Notes: generated by a model from the sequence alone, not told the origin. Shown: positions 45,516-55,754, counted from the first letter of the stretch. The stretch is DNA of 64,000 nucleotides from Bacteroidota bacterium (GCA_016722375.1 JADKJG010000004.1:248001-312000), one strand, 5' to 3'. Numbers and translations: made by a program.

Positions 45516-48105
45516 TCAATACTTGAAACCGAGGTTGCTGCGTCGGCCTTCTTGAATTTTAAATTCCTTGAGGTCTTCCACCGTCATCGTCTCCAACATT
45601 TCCTTCGTCCGTTCTTCTTTCGGCACCGATGCCAAGCGAAGGTTCTGTTGTTGCACCGCTTCGCTAATCAGCTTTCTGATTTCGCGAGCATTGCCAAAGA
45701 ATTTATCGCGGTATAGATGGATGGATTCGATGTATCGCTGCATGTAGTCGTATGCTTCGTTATCTAACTTGATGTTTTCCAACTTCATAAGGGACAAAGC
45801 AATACGGAACAATTCGTCGGCAGAATAATCATTAAAGGTAAAGGTGCGGTCAAAGCGCGAGCGAAGTCCGGGGTTTGATTCCAAGAAGCGGTTCATGGGT
45901 TCGATATAGCCCGCTGCCATCACAGCAAATTCGCCCCGGCTGTCTTCCATTCTTTTTAAAAAGCGTTTCAATGGCTTCGCGACCAAAGTCTCCTCCTTCG
46001 CCCAAGGCATACGCCTCGTCAATAAACAGCACCCCTCCGGTGGCTTCTTTGATTCGTTCATCGGTTTTCAGAGCGGTTTGGCCCACAAACCCTGCCACCA
46101 AACCCTGACGATCTAATTCGACGAGATGTCCACGCTCAATCAATCCAAGGGCTTTGTATATTTTCCCCATGATACGCGCTACGGTCGTCTTTCCCGTTCC
46201 CGGATTGCCGACAAACACCGTGTGGAGCGAAAATTTATTCAGCACATCTTTTCCGATATCATGATAGAATCGAACGAGTTTAATCAACTCGGTTACCTCG
46301 ATTTTAATATTATCAATACCGATCAGGGCGTTCAATTCTTCCAGCGCACTTTGCAACAGGCGTTCGTTCACGTGTATATTAAACTTGCGTTTGCTTCGCT
46401 GTTTGAAAACCATTTCCAAGTCATCTTTTTCTACAGAGGAAAGTACGTGTTTATCCAGCTCGCGGAGATCTTCGCGTTTCATCAGGCGCAAACCCAAATT
46501 CATTTTGGCTTCGTCAATCACCGATAGCGCATAGCGCGCATTGCCAAATGATTTATCACGATTCCGGAAGGCCTCCACCAGTTGATCGTAGAGATACGAT
46601 AAGGCATCGTCCGTCATGTGAATGTTTTTCTGCTGCGCATAGCTTAGGGCAATGGCTTGCAATTCGTCGGGCAGATAATCTTCAAAATGAAAATAGTTGG
46701 CAAAACGAGAACGCAAACCGGGGTTTGATTTCAAAAAGATTTCCATTTCGTGTGGATAGCCGGCTGCCATGATGGCTATGTCGCCTGTGCCATCACTCAT
46801 CTCTTTAATCAGGACTTCAATCGCTTCCTTGCCAAAGTCTTTGGAGTCATCAGCCTCGCGCGCCAAGGCATAAGCCTCATCTATAAATAAGATGCCGCCT
46901 TTCGCTTCTTCTATAGCCTTCTTCACTTTGGGTGCCGTCTGCCCGATGTATTCACCAATCAGCGTAGACCGGTCCACTTCTTTCACGTGGCCCTTGCTTA
47001 ATAAGCCCATAGACTTATAAATCATGCCGAGGAGTTTTACCACGGTGGTTTTCCCCGTGCCGGGGTTTCCGGTGAAGACGGAGTGAAGATTTATTTTTTC
47101 AGAATCCTGAAAGCCCTTTTCCTGACGGAGTTTTAGGAAGTTGATATAATCTATATGATTCTTCACTTCCAATTTCAATTCCTCCAATCCAATCAGGCTT
47201 TCCAATTTAGCTACATTGGCCTCTAGCGATTCATCGGGAGAAGCAGGGAGTGTTTGCAGTGCGGACCGCACGTTGCCGCTCACATTGCCATGTTCAGGGT
47301 TCCCTTCGATGTCTTCATCACCGGTTTCTAGCCGCAACACACCAATAACGGTATCCATGAAAACAATCTCTAAACGGTAGTTGTTGTCTTTCCATGTGCC
47401 GGGAATGTCGTTTCCCCAGCCTTCGTTAAAAACAAATGTTTCTCCTTCTTTTTCTGCCTCTATTTTTCGCGAGCGCTCTATGCGAGCTTTTAATAAACCG
47501 GAGGCATTGTACCAGTTGAAGAATATTTCACAGTTCCACTCGGTGGGGACTTTGTTCTTAAACTTGAACTCAATGTACAGGTACTGGGTATCATTCCGGT
47601 TTATGCTTCGCAGATATAACTTGGTTTCATCGTTCACGGCATTGTAATCACCGGTATAAAAACGCACGGATTCAATATCGAAATAGGGATTCGACTCTGC
47701 GGTAACCCTTCCTACATCTTCTACAAAAAAGCGTTTAGTGCCTACTAGTTCGCCATCAATAAAGGCTTCCCAACTATATTCTCCTTCATTCCAAAATGCT
47801 CCGGCTGAGGCCATGCCCCATCCTTTATTAATGTACACCACGTTTTCATCCAGACGAATTTTCCGCTTTTCATCCTGCGAACAGAGCTCCTTTTTCTTGC
47901 CTTCAATATGTGAGAAAGCTTTCAGCGTGACCGTAGTCTCCCAATCCTGATCGTCGAAGAGCTTATTGTAGAAGGCTATTTCTGCAGATATATAAGTAGT
48001 CTCGGTGCGGTCAAAGACCGTGCGGTATTCACGGCTGCGATTGGCCAGCCATTCGTCCGAGGCAAACACTCGAAGTGTTTTGAATTTATAGTTCTTGTAT
48101 GCCAT
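45516..48105 (-). CDS. Double AAA+ ATPase (CbbX/SpoVK-like) with N-terminal beta domain, frameshifted
   Basis: About 863 residues after repair. Residues 1-270 are an unrecognised, probably beta-rich, domain built from two similar parts (TYISAEIAFYNKLFDDQDW and YLYIEFKFKNKVPTEWNCEI regions, each followed by W-G-x-x-x-A/P-G-x-W). Then two CbxX/CfxQ-type AAA+ modules: Walker A GNPGTGKTTVVKL and Walker B GGILFIDEAYALA; then GNPGTGKTTVARI and GGVLFIDEAYALG, each with an arginine-finger stretch SNPGLRSRF. The frame breaks at about 45953-45962 (TTTTTAAAAA); removing one base joins AIETL to KRMEDSRGEFAV. Such ATPases remodel protein partners; which one here is unknown. Confidence 0.87.
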
Positions 48106-48302
48106 AATTCAGAATTGTTCGATTGGGAATATTAGAGAATAGAAAAATTAAAACTTCGTTTCCATGACCTGCGCAAAGTAAAAATCTAACAACCCGTGAA
48201 GGAGGCTAAATATGCACACCTCTATGTCTATTAGACGTATAATTTGAAAAAACGTCTATTCTATTCTTCAAAATTTCCATTTTTTGACAATATAGCTACC
48301 AT

Positions 48303-49022
48303 TCAACTCACTTTCCTTGCCGCTTTGATGCGGTTGTATGCATCATGAATCCGCTGAATTTTTTGCTCTAACTTCTTTTTTGCTATCGCATCTATGTCTT
48401 GATTTCTATCGGGGTGATATTTAAGGATGAGTTTTCGATAGGAATTCCTGATGACTATAATGGAATCTTCTCTTTTAACTCCTAAGATTTCAAAGTCCGA
48501 AAATTCTCTTTCGGTGTGTACCGTCTTCATCTTTCTGAAATCCACATCATGGACATTCAGAAAGCCGGATATGCGAAATATAAAGTAGTTCTCCCGTTCG
48601 CTAAGGTCTCCGTCGCATAGGGCAAGGTCAAAAAGAAAATGAACCACCTGAACATGGGTGCCGTGGTCAGTGTACATACGTATTTGATCGCAAGCTGTGT
48701 TTAGGTCATACTCTTTATTCAGGCAATGATTAAGAACTTGTGAGCGTTCATTAGAATATTTTTCATCGAAGTGCTTGTTCAGAAAATCATTGACAAAAGA
48801 AATTTCGGTTAAGGAGACCTTGCTGTCCACCTTGATTAAATGAGATGCTAGCACGATTAAATTGGCCTCAAACTCAGTGATGCCTTTTGTTTTGCCAACT
48901 TCTGGATGGTTCTTGTCCTTTCCCATCATGGTTCCGGCAATAAAACCCAATACACCACCTATGGGATTGCCGGTCAACACCCAACCAATTCCAGCACCTA
49001 ACCATTTCTCATAATAGGACAT
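48303..49022 (-). CDS. TerB-DnaJ co-chaperone (DjlA-like)
   Basis: 239 residues. A short Gly-rich, perhaps membrane-associated N-terminus (GAGIGWVLTGNPIGGVLGFI), then a TerB-like helical domain (residues 45-150: NLIVLASHLIKVDSKVS, LFDLALCDGDLSERE), and a C-terminal J domain with the HPD motif (LKYHPDRNQ). The order matches DjlA, a co-chaperone of DnaK. Lies upstream of the AAA+ gene on the same strand with a 200-base gap. Confidence 0.9.
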   Translation of the reverse strand: MSYYEKWLGAGIGWVLTGNPIGGVLGFIAGTMMGKDKNHPEVGKTKGITEFEANLIVLASHLIKVDSKVSLTEISFVNDFLNKHFDEKYSNERSQVLNHCLNKEYDLNTACDQIRMYTDHGTHVQVVHFLFDLALCDGDLSERENYFIFRISGFLNVHDVDFRKMKTVHTEREFSDFEILGVKREDSIIVIRNSYRKLILKYHPDRNQDIDAIAKKKLEQKIQRIHDAYNRIKAARKVS

Positions 49023-49057
49023 TATATCGCGCGGAATAAGTAATAATGAATGATGAT

Positions 49058-49876
49058 TTATCGGGGGCGAATAACGGGTTCGGTTAATTTAGTAAGTAAC
49101 CAAATACCGAGGAGGATGAATGGGATATTGAGCATTTGGGTTTTGCTAACCAAACCAAAAAGCAGGCCGCCGTCCGGTACTTTGAAGAACTCAAGAACAA
49201 ATCTTGCACCAAACAACCCGATGAAAAGGATTGCCGGATACAATCTGGTTTTTGATTGCTTGTATTTCATGAAGACAAGCAACATGATGATCTGTAATAG
49301 AAAATAGGCCAGACTCTCATATAGAACCACCGGATGCCGGGGAATATCGTCCACCTGTTTAAAAACAAAAGCCCAGGGAACATGAGTAGGCGTTCCTACC
49401 AGCTCAGAATTCATCAAATTACCAATTCGGATGAGCGATGCCAGCAAGGGAACTGAAATTGCGCAATAGTTAAAGAGCGGCACAAAAGGAAACTCGCGGT
49501 GATTCCGAGAAAAGAGATACAAACCCAGAATGCCTCCCGCCAAGCCACCATGACTCGCTAAGCCACCTTTCCAAACAGCGAGAATATCTAAAGGATGGCT
49601 CAGATAATATTCCAAATCATAAAATACAATATGCCCCAAACGAGCCCCAATCAATCCCCCAATAAATACATATTGAATAGCTAAAGTGACTTTTTCATCA
49701 TTCCAGCCTATCTGTTTCCATATAAACTGCTGTGCCCAAAAAGTCCATATTAGCGATAGTCCCCAAAGGACCCCGTACCATTTAATAGCATATATGCCAA
49801 AACTAACAAAGTCGGGATTGGGGTTCCATTGAATAAAAAGCATGAGTGAAGACATAGGGCGAAAATAGAAATCCAT
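49058..49876 (-). CDS. lgt: Prolipoprotein diacylglyceryl transferase Lgt
   Basis: 272 residues, seven hydrophobic helices. Moves diacylglycerol from phosphatidylglycerol to the lipobox cysteine, first step of lipoprotein maturation. Signature LIRIGNLMNSELVGTPTHVPW fits the Lgt motif with the key Arg, Asn and Glu; GGLASHGGLAGG holds the essential His-Gly. Starts further in (MSSLMLFIQWNP) are also possible, and resemble most homologues' beginnings better. Confidence 0.96.
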   Translation of the reverse strand: MDFYFRPMSSLMLFIQWNPNPDFVSFGIYAIKWYGVLWGLSLIWTFWAQQFIWKQIGWNDEKVTLAIQYVFIGGLIGARLGHIVFYDLEYYLSHPLDILAVWKGGLASHGGLAGGILGLYLFSRNHREFPFVPLFNYCAISVPLLASLIRIGNLMNSELVGTPTHVPWAFVFKQVDDIPRHPVVLYESLAYFLLQIIMLLVFMKYKQSKTRLYPAILFIGLFGARFVLEFFKVPDGGLLFGLVSKTQMLNIPFILLGIWLLTKLTEPVIRPR

Positions 49877-50027
49877 TTAAAGATTGCAGGTAAACCGAAT
49901 GGCGTTGATAAGCGGGGGGGAACCGATAAAACCTACTTTTTCATAAATCATTTTGTAGGATGGTATTATTTTATATTCTTGCACAATTGATAATAACATC
50001 GGTATCCTAACTAAGTAAACAACAGAA

Positions 50028-50408
50028 ATGGCGAAAAAGAAATTTACACTCGAATATATCATACGGTCTTCACCGTCTATCCTTTTTGAATTTTTGACAC
50101 AACCTACCAATCTGTCTCAATGGTTTTCTGATTATTGTGATTCTCAGGAGGACATCTTCATCTTTGGATGGGGCGGTTCCGATTTTCAGCGCGCACGCCA
50201 AGTAGATGTAATGGATGAGGAATCTGTGAGATACCATTGGGAACACGGTAATAAAGACGAGTACTTTGCATTCAAGGTCTACAAATCGGAAATCGCGAAT
50301 GACACCATTCTGGAGATAACTGATTTTGCCGACGCCAAGGAAGTTAAAGAGCAGCCCTTTCTTTGGGACAAGCAGGTAGAGGATCTCAAACATGCCTTGG
50401 GTGCTTAG
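50028..50408 (+). CDS. SRPBCC/START-like (AHSA1-type) protein
   Basis: 126 residues. Pattern FTLEYIIRSSPSILFEFLTQPTNLSQWFSD is the typical N-terminal strand, helix and W-F phrase of AHSA1/START-like domains; C-terminal helix WDKQVEDLKHALGA. Small ligand binding or stress role is usual for the family; ligand unknown. Divergent from lgt. Confidence 0.85.
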   Translation: MAKKKFTLEYIIRSSPSILFEFLTQPTNLSQWFSDYCDSQEDIFIFGWGGSDFQRARQVDVMDEESVRYHWEHGNKDEYFAFKVYKSEIANDTILEITDFADAKEVKEQPFLWDKQVEDLKHALGA

Positions 50409-50503
50409 TTTAGCTGGGTTATCTTCGTTCGTCGTCGAGCTTTATAATTCTTAACACCCCATTCCCCAATCACCATTCGCCTTTCATAACTTTACCTCTT
50501 GAT

Positions 50504-51940
50504 ATGCTAATTAAGAAATTAGATTGGCTGGTTGTCAAGACGTTTATCGGGCCTTTTATCCTTACCTTTTTTATTGCACAGTTCGTACTGGTCATGCAGT
50601 TTTTATGGAAATATGTAGATGACTTAGTTGGTAAAGGACTGGATTTCTGGGTATTGATTCAATTGCTATTATTTGCTTCGGCCCGCTTGGTGCCATTGGC
50701 GCTGCCGCTATCGGTCTTGTTGGCCTCCATCATGGTTTATGGTTCCTTTGGCGAGCATTTTGAATTGACCGCTGCCAAATCGGCTGGCATATCGCTCCTT
50801 CGCTTTATGTTACCGCTTTTTGTAACTGTCACCTTCATCAGCATATTCGCTTTCTACTTTTCAAATAACCTATTACCCATGGCGAACCTGAAATTCAGTG
50901 CTTTGCTATACGACATTCGGAACCAAAAGCCATCGGTTGCGTTGAAACCGGGAATCTTTTATAGCGGGCTGGATGGTTTTTTTATCAAAGCCGAAGGAAA
51001 GGATGATGCCACCGATGAGCTTTCGAGCATCATCGTTTTTGACCATACCAGCGGCCATGGCGATGACCACGTTATCACGGCTGCTAAAGGACAGATGATT
51101 CAGAATGATAATGAAATGACTTTGCTTCTGAAATTAAAGAATGGGCGACAATACCGAGAAATTGACCCCAAAGACCCGGGACAGAATGAAAATGAATACA
51201 CCATGGTCAGCACTTCCTTTCAGTCTTGGGAGAAGCGCTTTGACCTTTCCCAATTCAAATTGAGCCGTACGGACGAAACTTTTTTCAAGAACTTGAAACA
51301 AATGCTGGACTTGAAGCAGTTGAAGGGAGCTATGGATACCGTTCAAATGGAATAGGACGCGGTGTTGCGCGACTATTCAACTTACAATAAGCCCTATCTT
51401 AACTTTCGGAAGTTCGACCTAGATTCTGCTTCCAAATATAATGCCCAGCCCGCCTCCTTTAAAGAAGCGACTGAATTATTGAATGATTATAGCCCCGAGC
51501 AAAAAATCCAAACCATGGAAATAGCCATGAACAAAGCTCGCAACGTGAAAAACTATGCAGATGTGATCTCTAAACAAATGGATTATAAAGAGAAAAACAG
51601 AACCAGCTATTTGATAGAAATCTATCGAAAGTTCACGCTGTCTGTGGCTTGTCTGGTACTGTTTTTAATAGGCGCGCCCTTAGGCTCTATTATTCGCCGC
51701 GGAGGATTGGGCTGGCCTATGTTCTATTGCGTACTGTTCTTTATCCTCTATCATGCCACCTCCATCATTGGTGAAAAAATGGCCGAGAACAATATATTCA
51801 CTCCATTTGGCGGTATGTGGCTATCTACTTTTGTGCTGACCCCTGTTGGCCTGTTCCTGACCATGAAGGCAACGAACGACTCCAGATTATACAGCACTGA
51901 GTATTATGCTCATTTATTCCGAAAACTTTTTACCCGATAA
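50504..51940 (+). CDS. LptF/LptG-family permease interrupted by an in-frame TAG
   Basis: 478 codons with a stop at 51353-51355. Before it: N-terminal helices (LVVKTFIGPFILTFFIAQFVLV, LLLFASARLVPLALPLSVLLASIMVYG) and the periplasmic jelly-roll domain. After it, in the same frame: AVLRDYSTYNKPYLNFRKFD and the last helices (KFTLSVACLVLFLIGAPLGS, MFYCVLFFILYHATSIIGE). Family role: lipopolysaccharide transport from the inner membrane. Unlike other breaks in the window this is a substitution-type change (MQME-stop-DAV) with no indel. Sequence error, a recent mutation or stop readthrough are all possible. First gene of the envelope block. Confidence 0.88.
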
Positions 51941-51945
51941 AAAAA

Positions 51946-52599
51946 ATGATTGCCTTGAAAGACTTTCTTAATAAGAACAAAATTTTCCTCCTGTTGTATT
52001 CACTATTCCTGATTCTGGGAGGAATCTTGCTTCTGAATATGGAAAAAGGACAAGAAACACTCTTCTTTAATAGTTTACATACCCCTTTCTTAGATCAAAC
52101 ATTTATCTGGATATCTCGTTTGGCTGAGATCCCCCTCTTTATCTTTATTCTGGTGGTTGCCATCCGGTTCAGCTATGGCAAAGGGCTGATATTGTTATTC
52201 AATTGTTCCATAGTCTTTGTAGTCATCCAGTTTTTGAAAAAGATAGTTTTTGAAAGCCAAGTGCGTCCGGCTTTGTTTTTTCAGGACAAGATCAAATTAA
52301 ACTTTGCCGACGGGCTTCATGTCGCCTATCATCACAGCTTCCCGTCAGGACATACTGCCGCTGCCTTCGCGCTGTTTGCGATGCTCGCTTTTCTGATTGA
52401 GAAAAAGAGCTGGAGCATTCTGTTTTTCTTGCTCGCTCTGATGATTGGCATATCGCGGCTCTATTTACTTCAACACTTTTTTCGCGACGTATATGTCGGC
52501 TCTATAATTGGGGTGTTGGTCTCCATTGTTTTTTATCTCACCTTAGCGCAGTCCTCTTTCTATCAAAACTTGCGGTGGAAAGATAAGTCCCTTTTATGA
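51946..52599 (+). CDS. PAP2-family phosphatase
   Basis: 217 residues, six helices. All three active-site motifs are present: KKIVFESQVRP (K-x6-RP), PSGHTAA and SRLYLLQHFFRD (SR-x5-H-x3-D). It dephosphorylates a lipid phosphate, for example undecaprenyl diphosphate or lipid A phosphate, on the periplasmic side. Five bases after the permease and overlapping the next gene by 4 bases, so one operon. Confidence 0.93.
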   Translation: MIALKDFLNKNKIFLLLYSLFLILGGILLLNMEKGQETLFFNSLHTPFLDQTFIWISRLAEIPLFIFILVVAIRFSYGKGLILLFNCSIVFVVIQFLKKIVFESQVRPALFFQDKIKLNFADGLHVAYHHSFPSGHTAAAFALFAMLAFLIEKKSWSILFFLLALMIGISRLYLLQHFFRDVYVGSIIGVLVSIVFYLTLAQSSFYQNLRWKDKSLL

Positions 52600-54239
52600 T
52601 GCTTGAACTGGTTGAAAAAAGAATCCGGCAATTTCCCACCCAACTGATATTGGTGGTCATTGGCGCTATTCTGTTCCTTCCATTTTTGGGAAAGGTCCAT
52701 CTGTTTGGTTTAGATGAAATCAGCTTTGCAGAAAGCGCCCGCGAAATGTTGGCCTCCCGAAACTTTCACGTGATCCAGTTCGATTTTATTCCCTACTTCG
52801 GAAAACCGCCTTTATTCATTTGGCTCCAGGCGCTTTCCATGCACTATTTCGGGGTGAACGAATTTGCCGCTCGCCTGCCCAATGCCATCGTAGGAATTGC
52901 CACCATGCTCGTGGTGTTCAATATTGGCCGCTACGTGTTCAACTCGCGCTTGGGCGTATTGTGGGCGCTTTTCTTTGCCTGCTCCATTTTGCCGCAAGTG
53001 CAATTCAAAAGCGGGATTATTGACCCTGCCTTCAATCTCTTTACTTTTCTCGGCATCTTTTTCATGTACAAACTCAACATCATCAACGAGTTTGAAGACC
53101 GGAAAACCCGGAAGAAAAACCGTCGGCGCAATTTGCTTTTCTCCGCCCTCTTCATCGGCCTTGCTACGCTCACCAAAGGGCCGGTAGCCATTCTGATTTG
53201 TTTGCTCACCGCCTCTGCCTACATCTTTGCCAATCGCGGAAAAATGAAGATTGAATTGACCGAATTATTCTTTTGGGGCATCCTCATTTCGATTATCGGT
53301 ATCGCTTGGCTGCTGCTCGACACCAGCATGAACGGCTTCGCCTTCGTGATGCAATTTCTCCGTTATCAGGTCCGTTGGTTCAGCACCGGCGAGGCGGGGG
53401 AGGGAGGCCCTTTTTTCTACCATATCCCCTTATTGCTTATCGGCGTTTTCCCGGCCTCGGCGCTCATCTTCAGCACCTTTACTCGGAATGTGTATGACGA
53501 CCTATCGGAACATATCTTCCGCAAGTGGATGATCTATTTTTTGATTGTCGTGCTGATTCTTTGCTCGCTGACCCCCGCCCGAATCGTCCACTATTCCTCG
53601 GTGTGCTATTTCTCCATCACCTTTCTGGCTGCTTACTATCTCAACCTTCTTTTTGATGGAAAAGCCACTTGGCGTTGGAAACAAACCGTTCCGTTGATGG
53701 GCATCGGCATCTTGATTGTAGGGGCCTTGACCGCCGCTATTTTCATCATCAAATCGCCGGAACCTTTTCTGCCCTATATTCAAGATGATTTTGCGAAAGA
53801 AGCCTTGAAAACCCCCGTCTATTGGAGCGACTGGGACATCCGCTTCGGTTTGATTTATCTGTTTTGCCTCGTCGTTTCCATCCTGCTGATGCAAAGCAAG
53901 AATGTTCGGTGGGGTGCCTATCTGCTGCTGATCAGCAGCGGTCTGTTTATCAATACCGTGATGATATTCATTGTGCCGAGGGTAGAAAAATATACCCAAG
54001 CTGCTTTGATTGAATTTATCCAAACAAAACAAAACGAAGCCTGCACCATCGAGCCGGTGGGCTTCAAAACATACGCCCATTTGTTCTATGCCCTGAAGCC
54101 GGCACCGGAAAAGCAAGTTTCTTCTAAGAAAAATTATTTCATCACCAAAGTGAATACCGTGCCGGAGGTATTGCAAACCCATCCCGCAGCGCACGAACTC
54201 TACCGCAAAAACGGCTGGGTGTTTTTTGTGGGGGAATAG
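52596..54239 (+). CDS. ArnT-like integral membrane glycosyltransferase (GT-C, PMT family)
   Basis: 547 residues, about twelve helices. N-terminal FGLDEISFAESAREMLASRN has the acidic DE pair of the first periplasmic loop; IPYFGKPPLFIWLQALS and NEFAARLPNAIVG are classic ArnT/PMT_2 phrases. It transfers a sugar from a polyprenyl phosphate to a lipid or other acceptor in the periplasm; with LptF-like and PAP2 neighbours, lipid A modification is plausible. Coupled to PAP2 by ATGA overlap. Confidence 0.93.
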   Translation: MMLELVEKRIRQFPTQLILVVIGAILFLPFLGKVHLFGLDEISFAESAREMLASRNFHVIQFDFIPYFGKPPLFIWLQALSMHYFGVNEFAARLPNAIVGIATMLVVFNIGRYVFNSRLGVLWALFFACSILPQVQFKSGIIDPAFNLFTFLGIFFMYKLNIINEFEDRKTRKKNRRRNLLFSALFIGLATLTKGPVAILICLLTASAYIFANRGKMKIELTELFFWGILISIIGIAWLLLDTSMNGFAFVMQFLRYQVRWFSTGEAGEGGPFFYHIPLLLIGVFPASALIFSTFTRNVYDDLSEHIFRKWMIYFLIVVLILCSLTPARIVHYSSVCYFSITFLAAYYLNLLFDGKATWRWKQTVPLMGIGILIVGALTAAIFIIKSPEPFLPYIQDDFAKEALKTPVYWSDWDIRFGLIYLFCLVVSILLMQSKNVRWGAYLLLISSGLFINTVMIFIVPRVEKYTQAALIEFIQTKQNEACTIEPVGFKTYAHLFYALKPAPEKQVSSKKNYFITKVNTVPEVLQTHPAAHELYRKNGWVFFVGE

Positions 54240-54433
54240 GATTTTGTTTCAAGGCTTGGTTTAGAAATGCCACCTCCGTCCCCGACGTTTATAACGCTTA
54301 CTCGATAATAGTTACACGGCTGTTTGTCCTCCGGCGGAGGAGGTGGTTTTATTTTAAATAAATATTTGGAAAACCTCCCACCACCGGTCTGCTTTTGCAG
54401 CATCGGGAGGGCAAGTATTTTTCATCCACCAAG
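54240..54433. other. Intergenic sequence before array D
   Basis: No gene. A TCCTCCGGCGGAGGA palindrome near 54327-54341 could be a weak terminator for the glycosyltransferase operon, though it lacks a T-run. Confidence 0.45.
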
Positions 54434-54664
54434 ACCTCTACCTCATCAGGTCGGAGGTCTAACTCGTCAGCTTGGAGGTCTACCCTATCAGGTTGGAGGT
54501 CTAACTCGTCAGATCAGAGGTCTGCCTCGTCAACTTGGAGGTCTAACCCATCAGGTCAGAGGTCTATCCTATCAGGTTGGAGGTCTGCCTCGTCAGGTCA
54601 GAGGTCTATCCCCTCAGGTTGGAGGTCTGCCTCCTCAGGTCAGAGGTCTGATTTTGCAAAACAG
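54434..54664. repeat. Tandem array D: eleven units of 21 bp
   Basis: Eleven gap-free 21-bp units, most starting AGGTCT, with a variable six-base part, then TCAGGT or TCAGCT and either TGG or CAG. Units 3-10 largely alternate between the TGG and CAG endings, which makes a 42-bp period. Two plus-strand frames stay open through it (heptapeptide repeats such as GGLTRQL). It ends 125 bases before the broken FnIII-like gene. Confidence 0.93.
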
Positions 54665-54789
54665 GTCTCTGTTTTTCAAAAAAAGAGACGCTCGGACAAA
54701 ATTCTGTTCATTTTTATGTTAAAACCGCCGAAAACCCCGCCTTCAAGGCTCTATCATAAATCCATTTTTTAACCTCAAAATCAAACAAA

Positions 54790-55438
54790 ATGCTACCTAC
54801 ACAACTCGTTTTAGACCTCTGGAACAAAACTCTAGACAAAAAAGTTGACTTTACCGAAGAATTGGTTCAAAAACTCGTGGGCGATGTCCGATTCACGAAT
54901 CCCGACCCTACATTGGCCGATGTAACAACGGCGGTGGATGCCGCCCATCAGGCTTTATTAGATGTGGCGAAAAAAAAGGGGCCTATACAGCGGCAGTGGA
55001 GGTGCAAGACCTCCGCGAAAAAGCACTGGTGGAGATTGTTACCCGCCTGGGAAATTATATTGAAACCACCAGCGGAGGCGACAAAACTATCATCGAAAGC
55101 CTCAACCTAAAAACCAAGGAACAGGGCAATGCCAGCCCGCTGCTCCAAGAGTATGGATGTTGGGCTTACTCAAGGTGATAATCAGTTTGAAATTGATATT
55201 CACTGGCATCGCATTTCTAAACTCTATAACATCCAGAGTTTCAGATTCGCTATGCCATTGGCGATGCCGTTCCTTCTTCTTGGCTGACGTATGACAAAAC
55301 CACTCGTAAATCGAAAGCATCACTTTTGTCGGCACTCAGGAAAATGTGCGGGTATGGATAGAAGTGCGCGCCGTGAACGCCACCGGCGACGGCCCCTGGA
55401 GCGAAGTGGCTACCATTGTGATTGCTCCGCACACCTAA
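54790..55438 (+). pseudogene. FnIII-like small protein, broken copy
   Basis: Starts MLPTQLVLDLWNKTLDKKVD; residues LVGDVRFTNPDPTLADVTTA align with the intact copy at 43538. The frame is lost at a G-run near 54981 (KKKG, then AYTAAVEVQDLREKALVEI continues), and again near 55150, 55225 and 55320. Later pieces are GNYIETTSGGDKTIIES, IGDAVPSSWLTYDKTTRKSK and ENVRVWIEVRAVNATGDGPW, ending IVIAPHT. Four breaks: some sit in homopolymers, but there are more per length than in nearby genes, so the copy may be genuinely decaying. Confidence 0.8.
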
Positions 55439-55461
55439 ACAAAACTGAAAACAAAATCAGG

Positions 55462-55491
55462 CTCCCGGGTTGAAAGGCTTCGGGAGTTTTT
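55462..55491 (+). terminator. Terminator after broken FnIII-like copy
   Basis: CTCCCG / CGGGAG stem with TTTTT. Confidence 0.75.
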
Positions 55492-55527
55492 AATTTTTAT
55501 ATAAACATTAACAAAAACCAAAACGAC

Positions 55528-55632
55528 ATGAAAAAAGGCTTACTCGCTTTTTGTTTGGTATTGGGGATGATGGGGGTGAAGGCACAGTGGGTGACGATAC
55601 CGGATAGTTCGTTTGCGGCGTTTTTAAACGGA
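55528..55632 (+). pseudogene. N-terminal fragment of a secreted LRR-type protein
   Basis: A good signal peptide (MKKGLLAFCLVLGMMGVKAQ) is followed by WVTIPDSSFAAFLN, the opening phrase of Bacteroidota secreted leucine-rich-repeat proteins (IPDxxFxxxL). After 34 residues the sequence changes into an inverted repeat and a terminator. What remains looks like the 5' end of a deleted gene. Confidence 0.6.
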
Positions 55633-55634
55633 AC

Positions 55635-55667
55635 AGCTTTGACAGCTTTTTTAAAGTTGTCAAAGCT
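55635..55667. repeat. Inverted repeat at the fragment breakpoint
   Basis: AGCTTTGACA and TGTCAAAGCT separated by 13 bases, right where the LRR-like fragment stops. Confidence 0.6.
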
Positions 55668-55680
55668 AAAAGGCAGCCCC

Positions 55681-55720
55681 AAGCCCTGTCCTGCAAAGAA
55701 GCGGCGCGGGGCTTTTTTTT
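55681..55720 (+). terminator. Terminator downstream of the LRR-like fragment
   Basis: AAGCCC / GGGGCTT-type stem with inner GC pairs and a run of eight T. Confidence 0.65.
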
Positions 55721-55754
55721 CTCAAGGCTCAAGGCTAGTAGCTCAAGGCTTATT

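Noticed and set aside
53502..54194. 230-codon minus-strand frame opposite the glycosyltransferase
   Set aside because: Composition-driven shadow; the plus-strand gene has clear family motifs.
54324..54772. Two overlapping open frames (125 and 132 codons) through array D
   Set aside because: Both frames are open at once, as expected from the repeat; neither has a domain or conserved start context.
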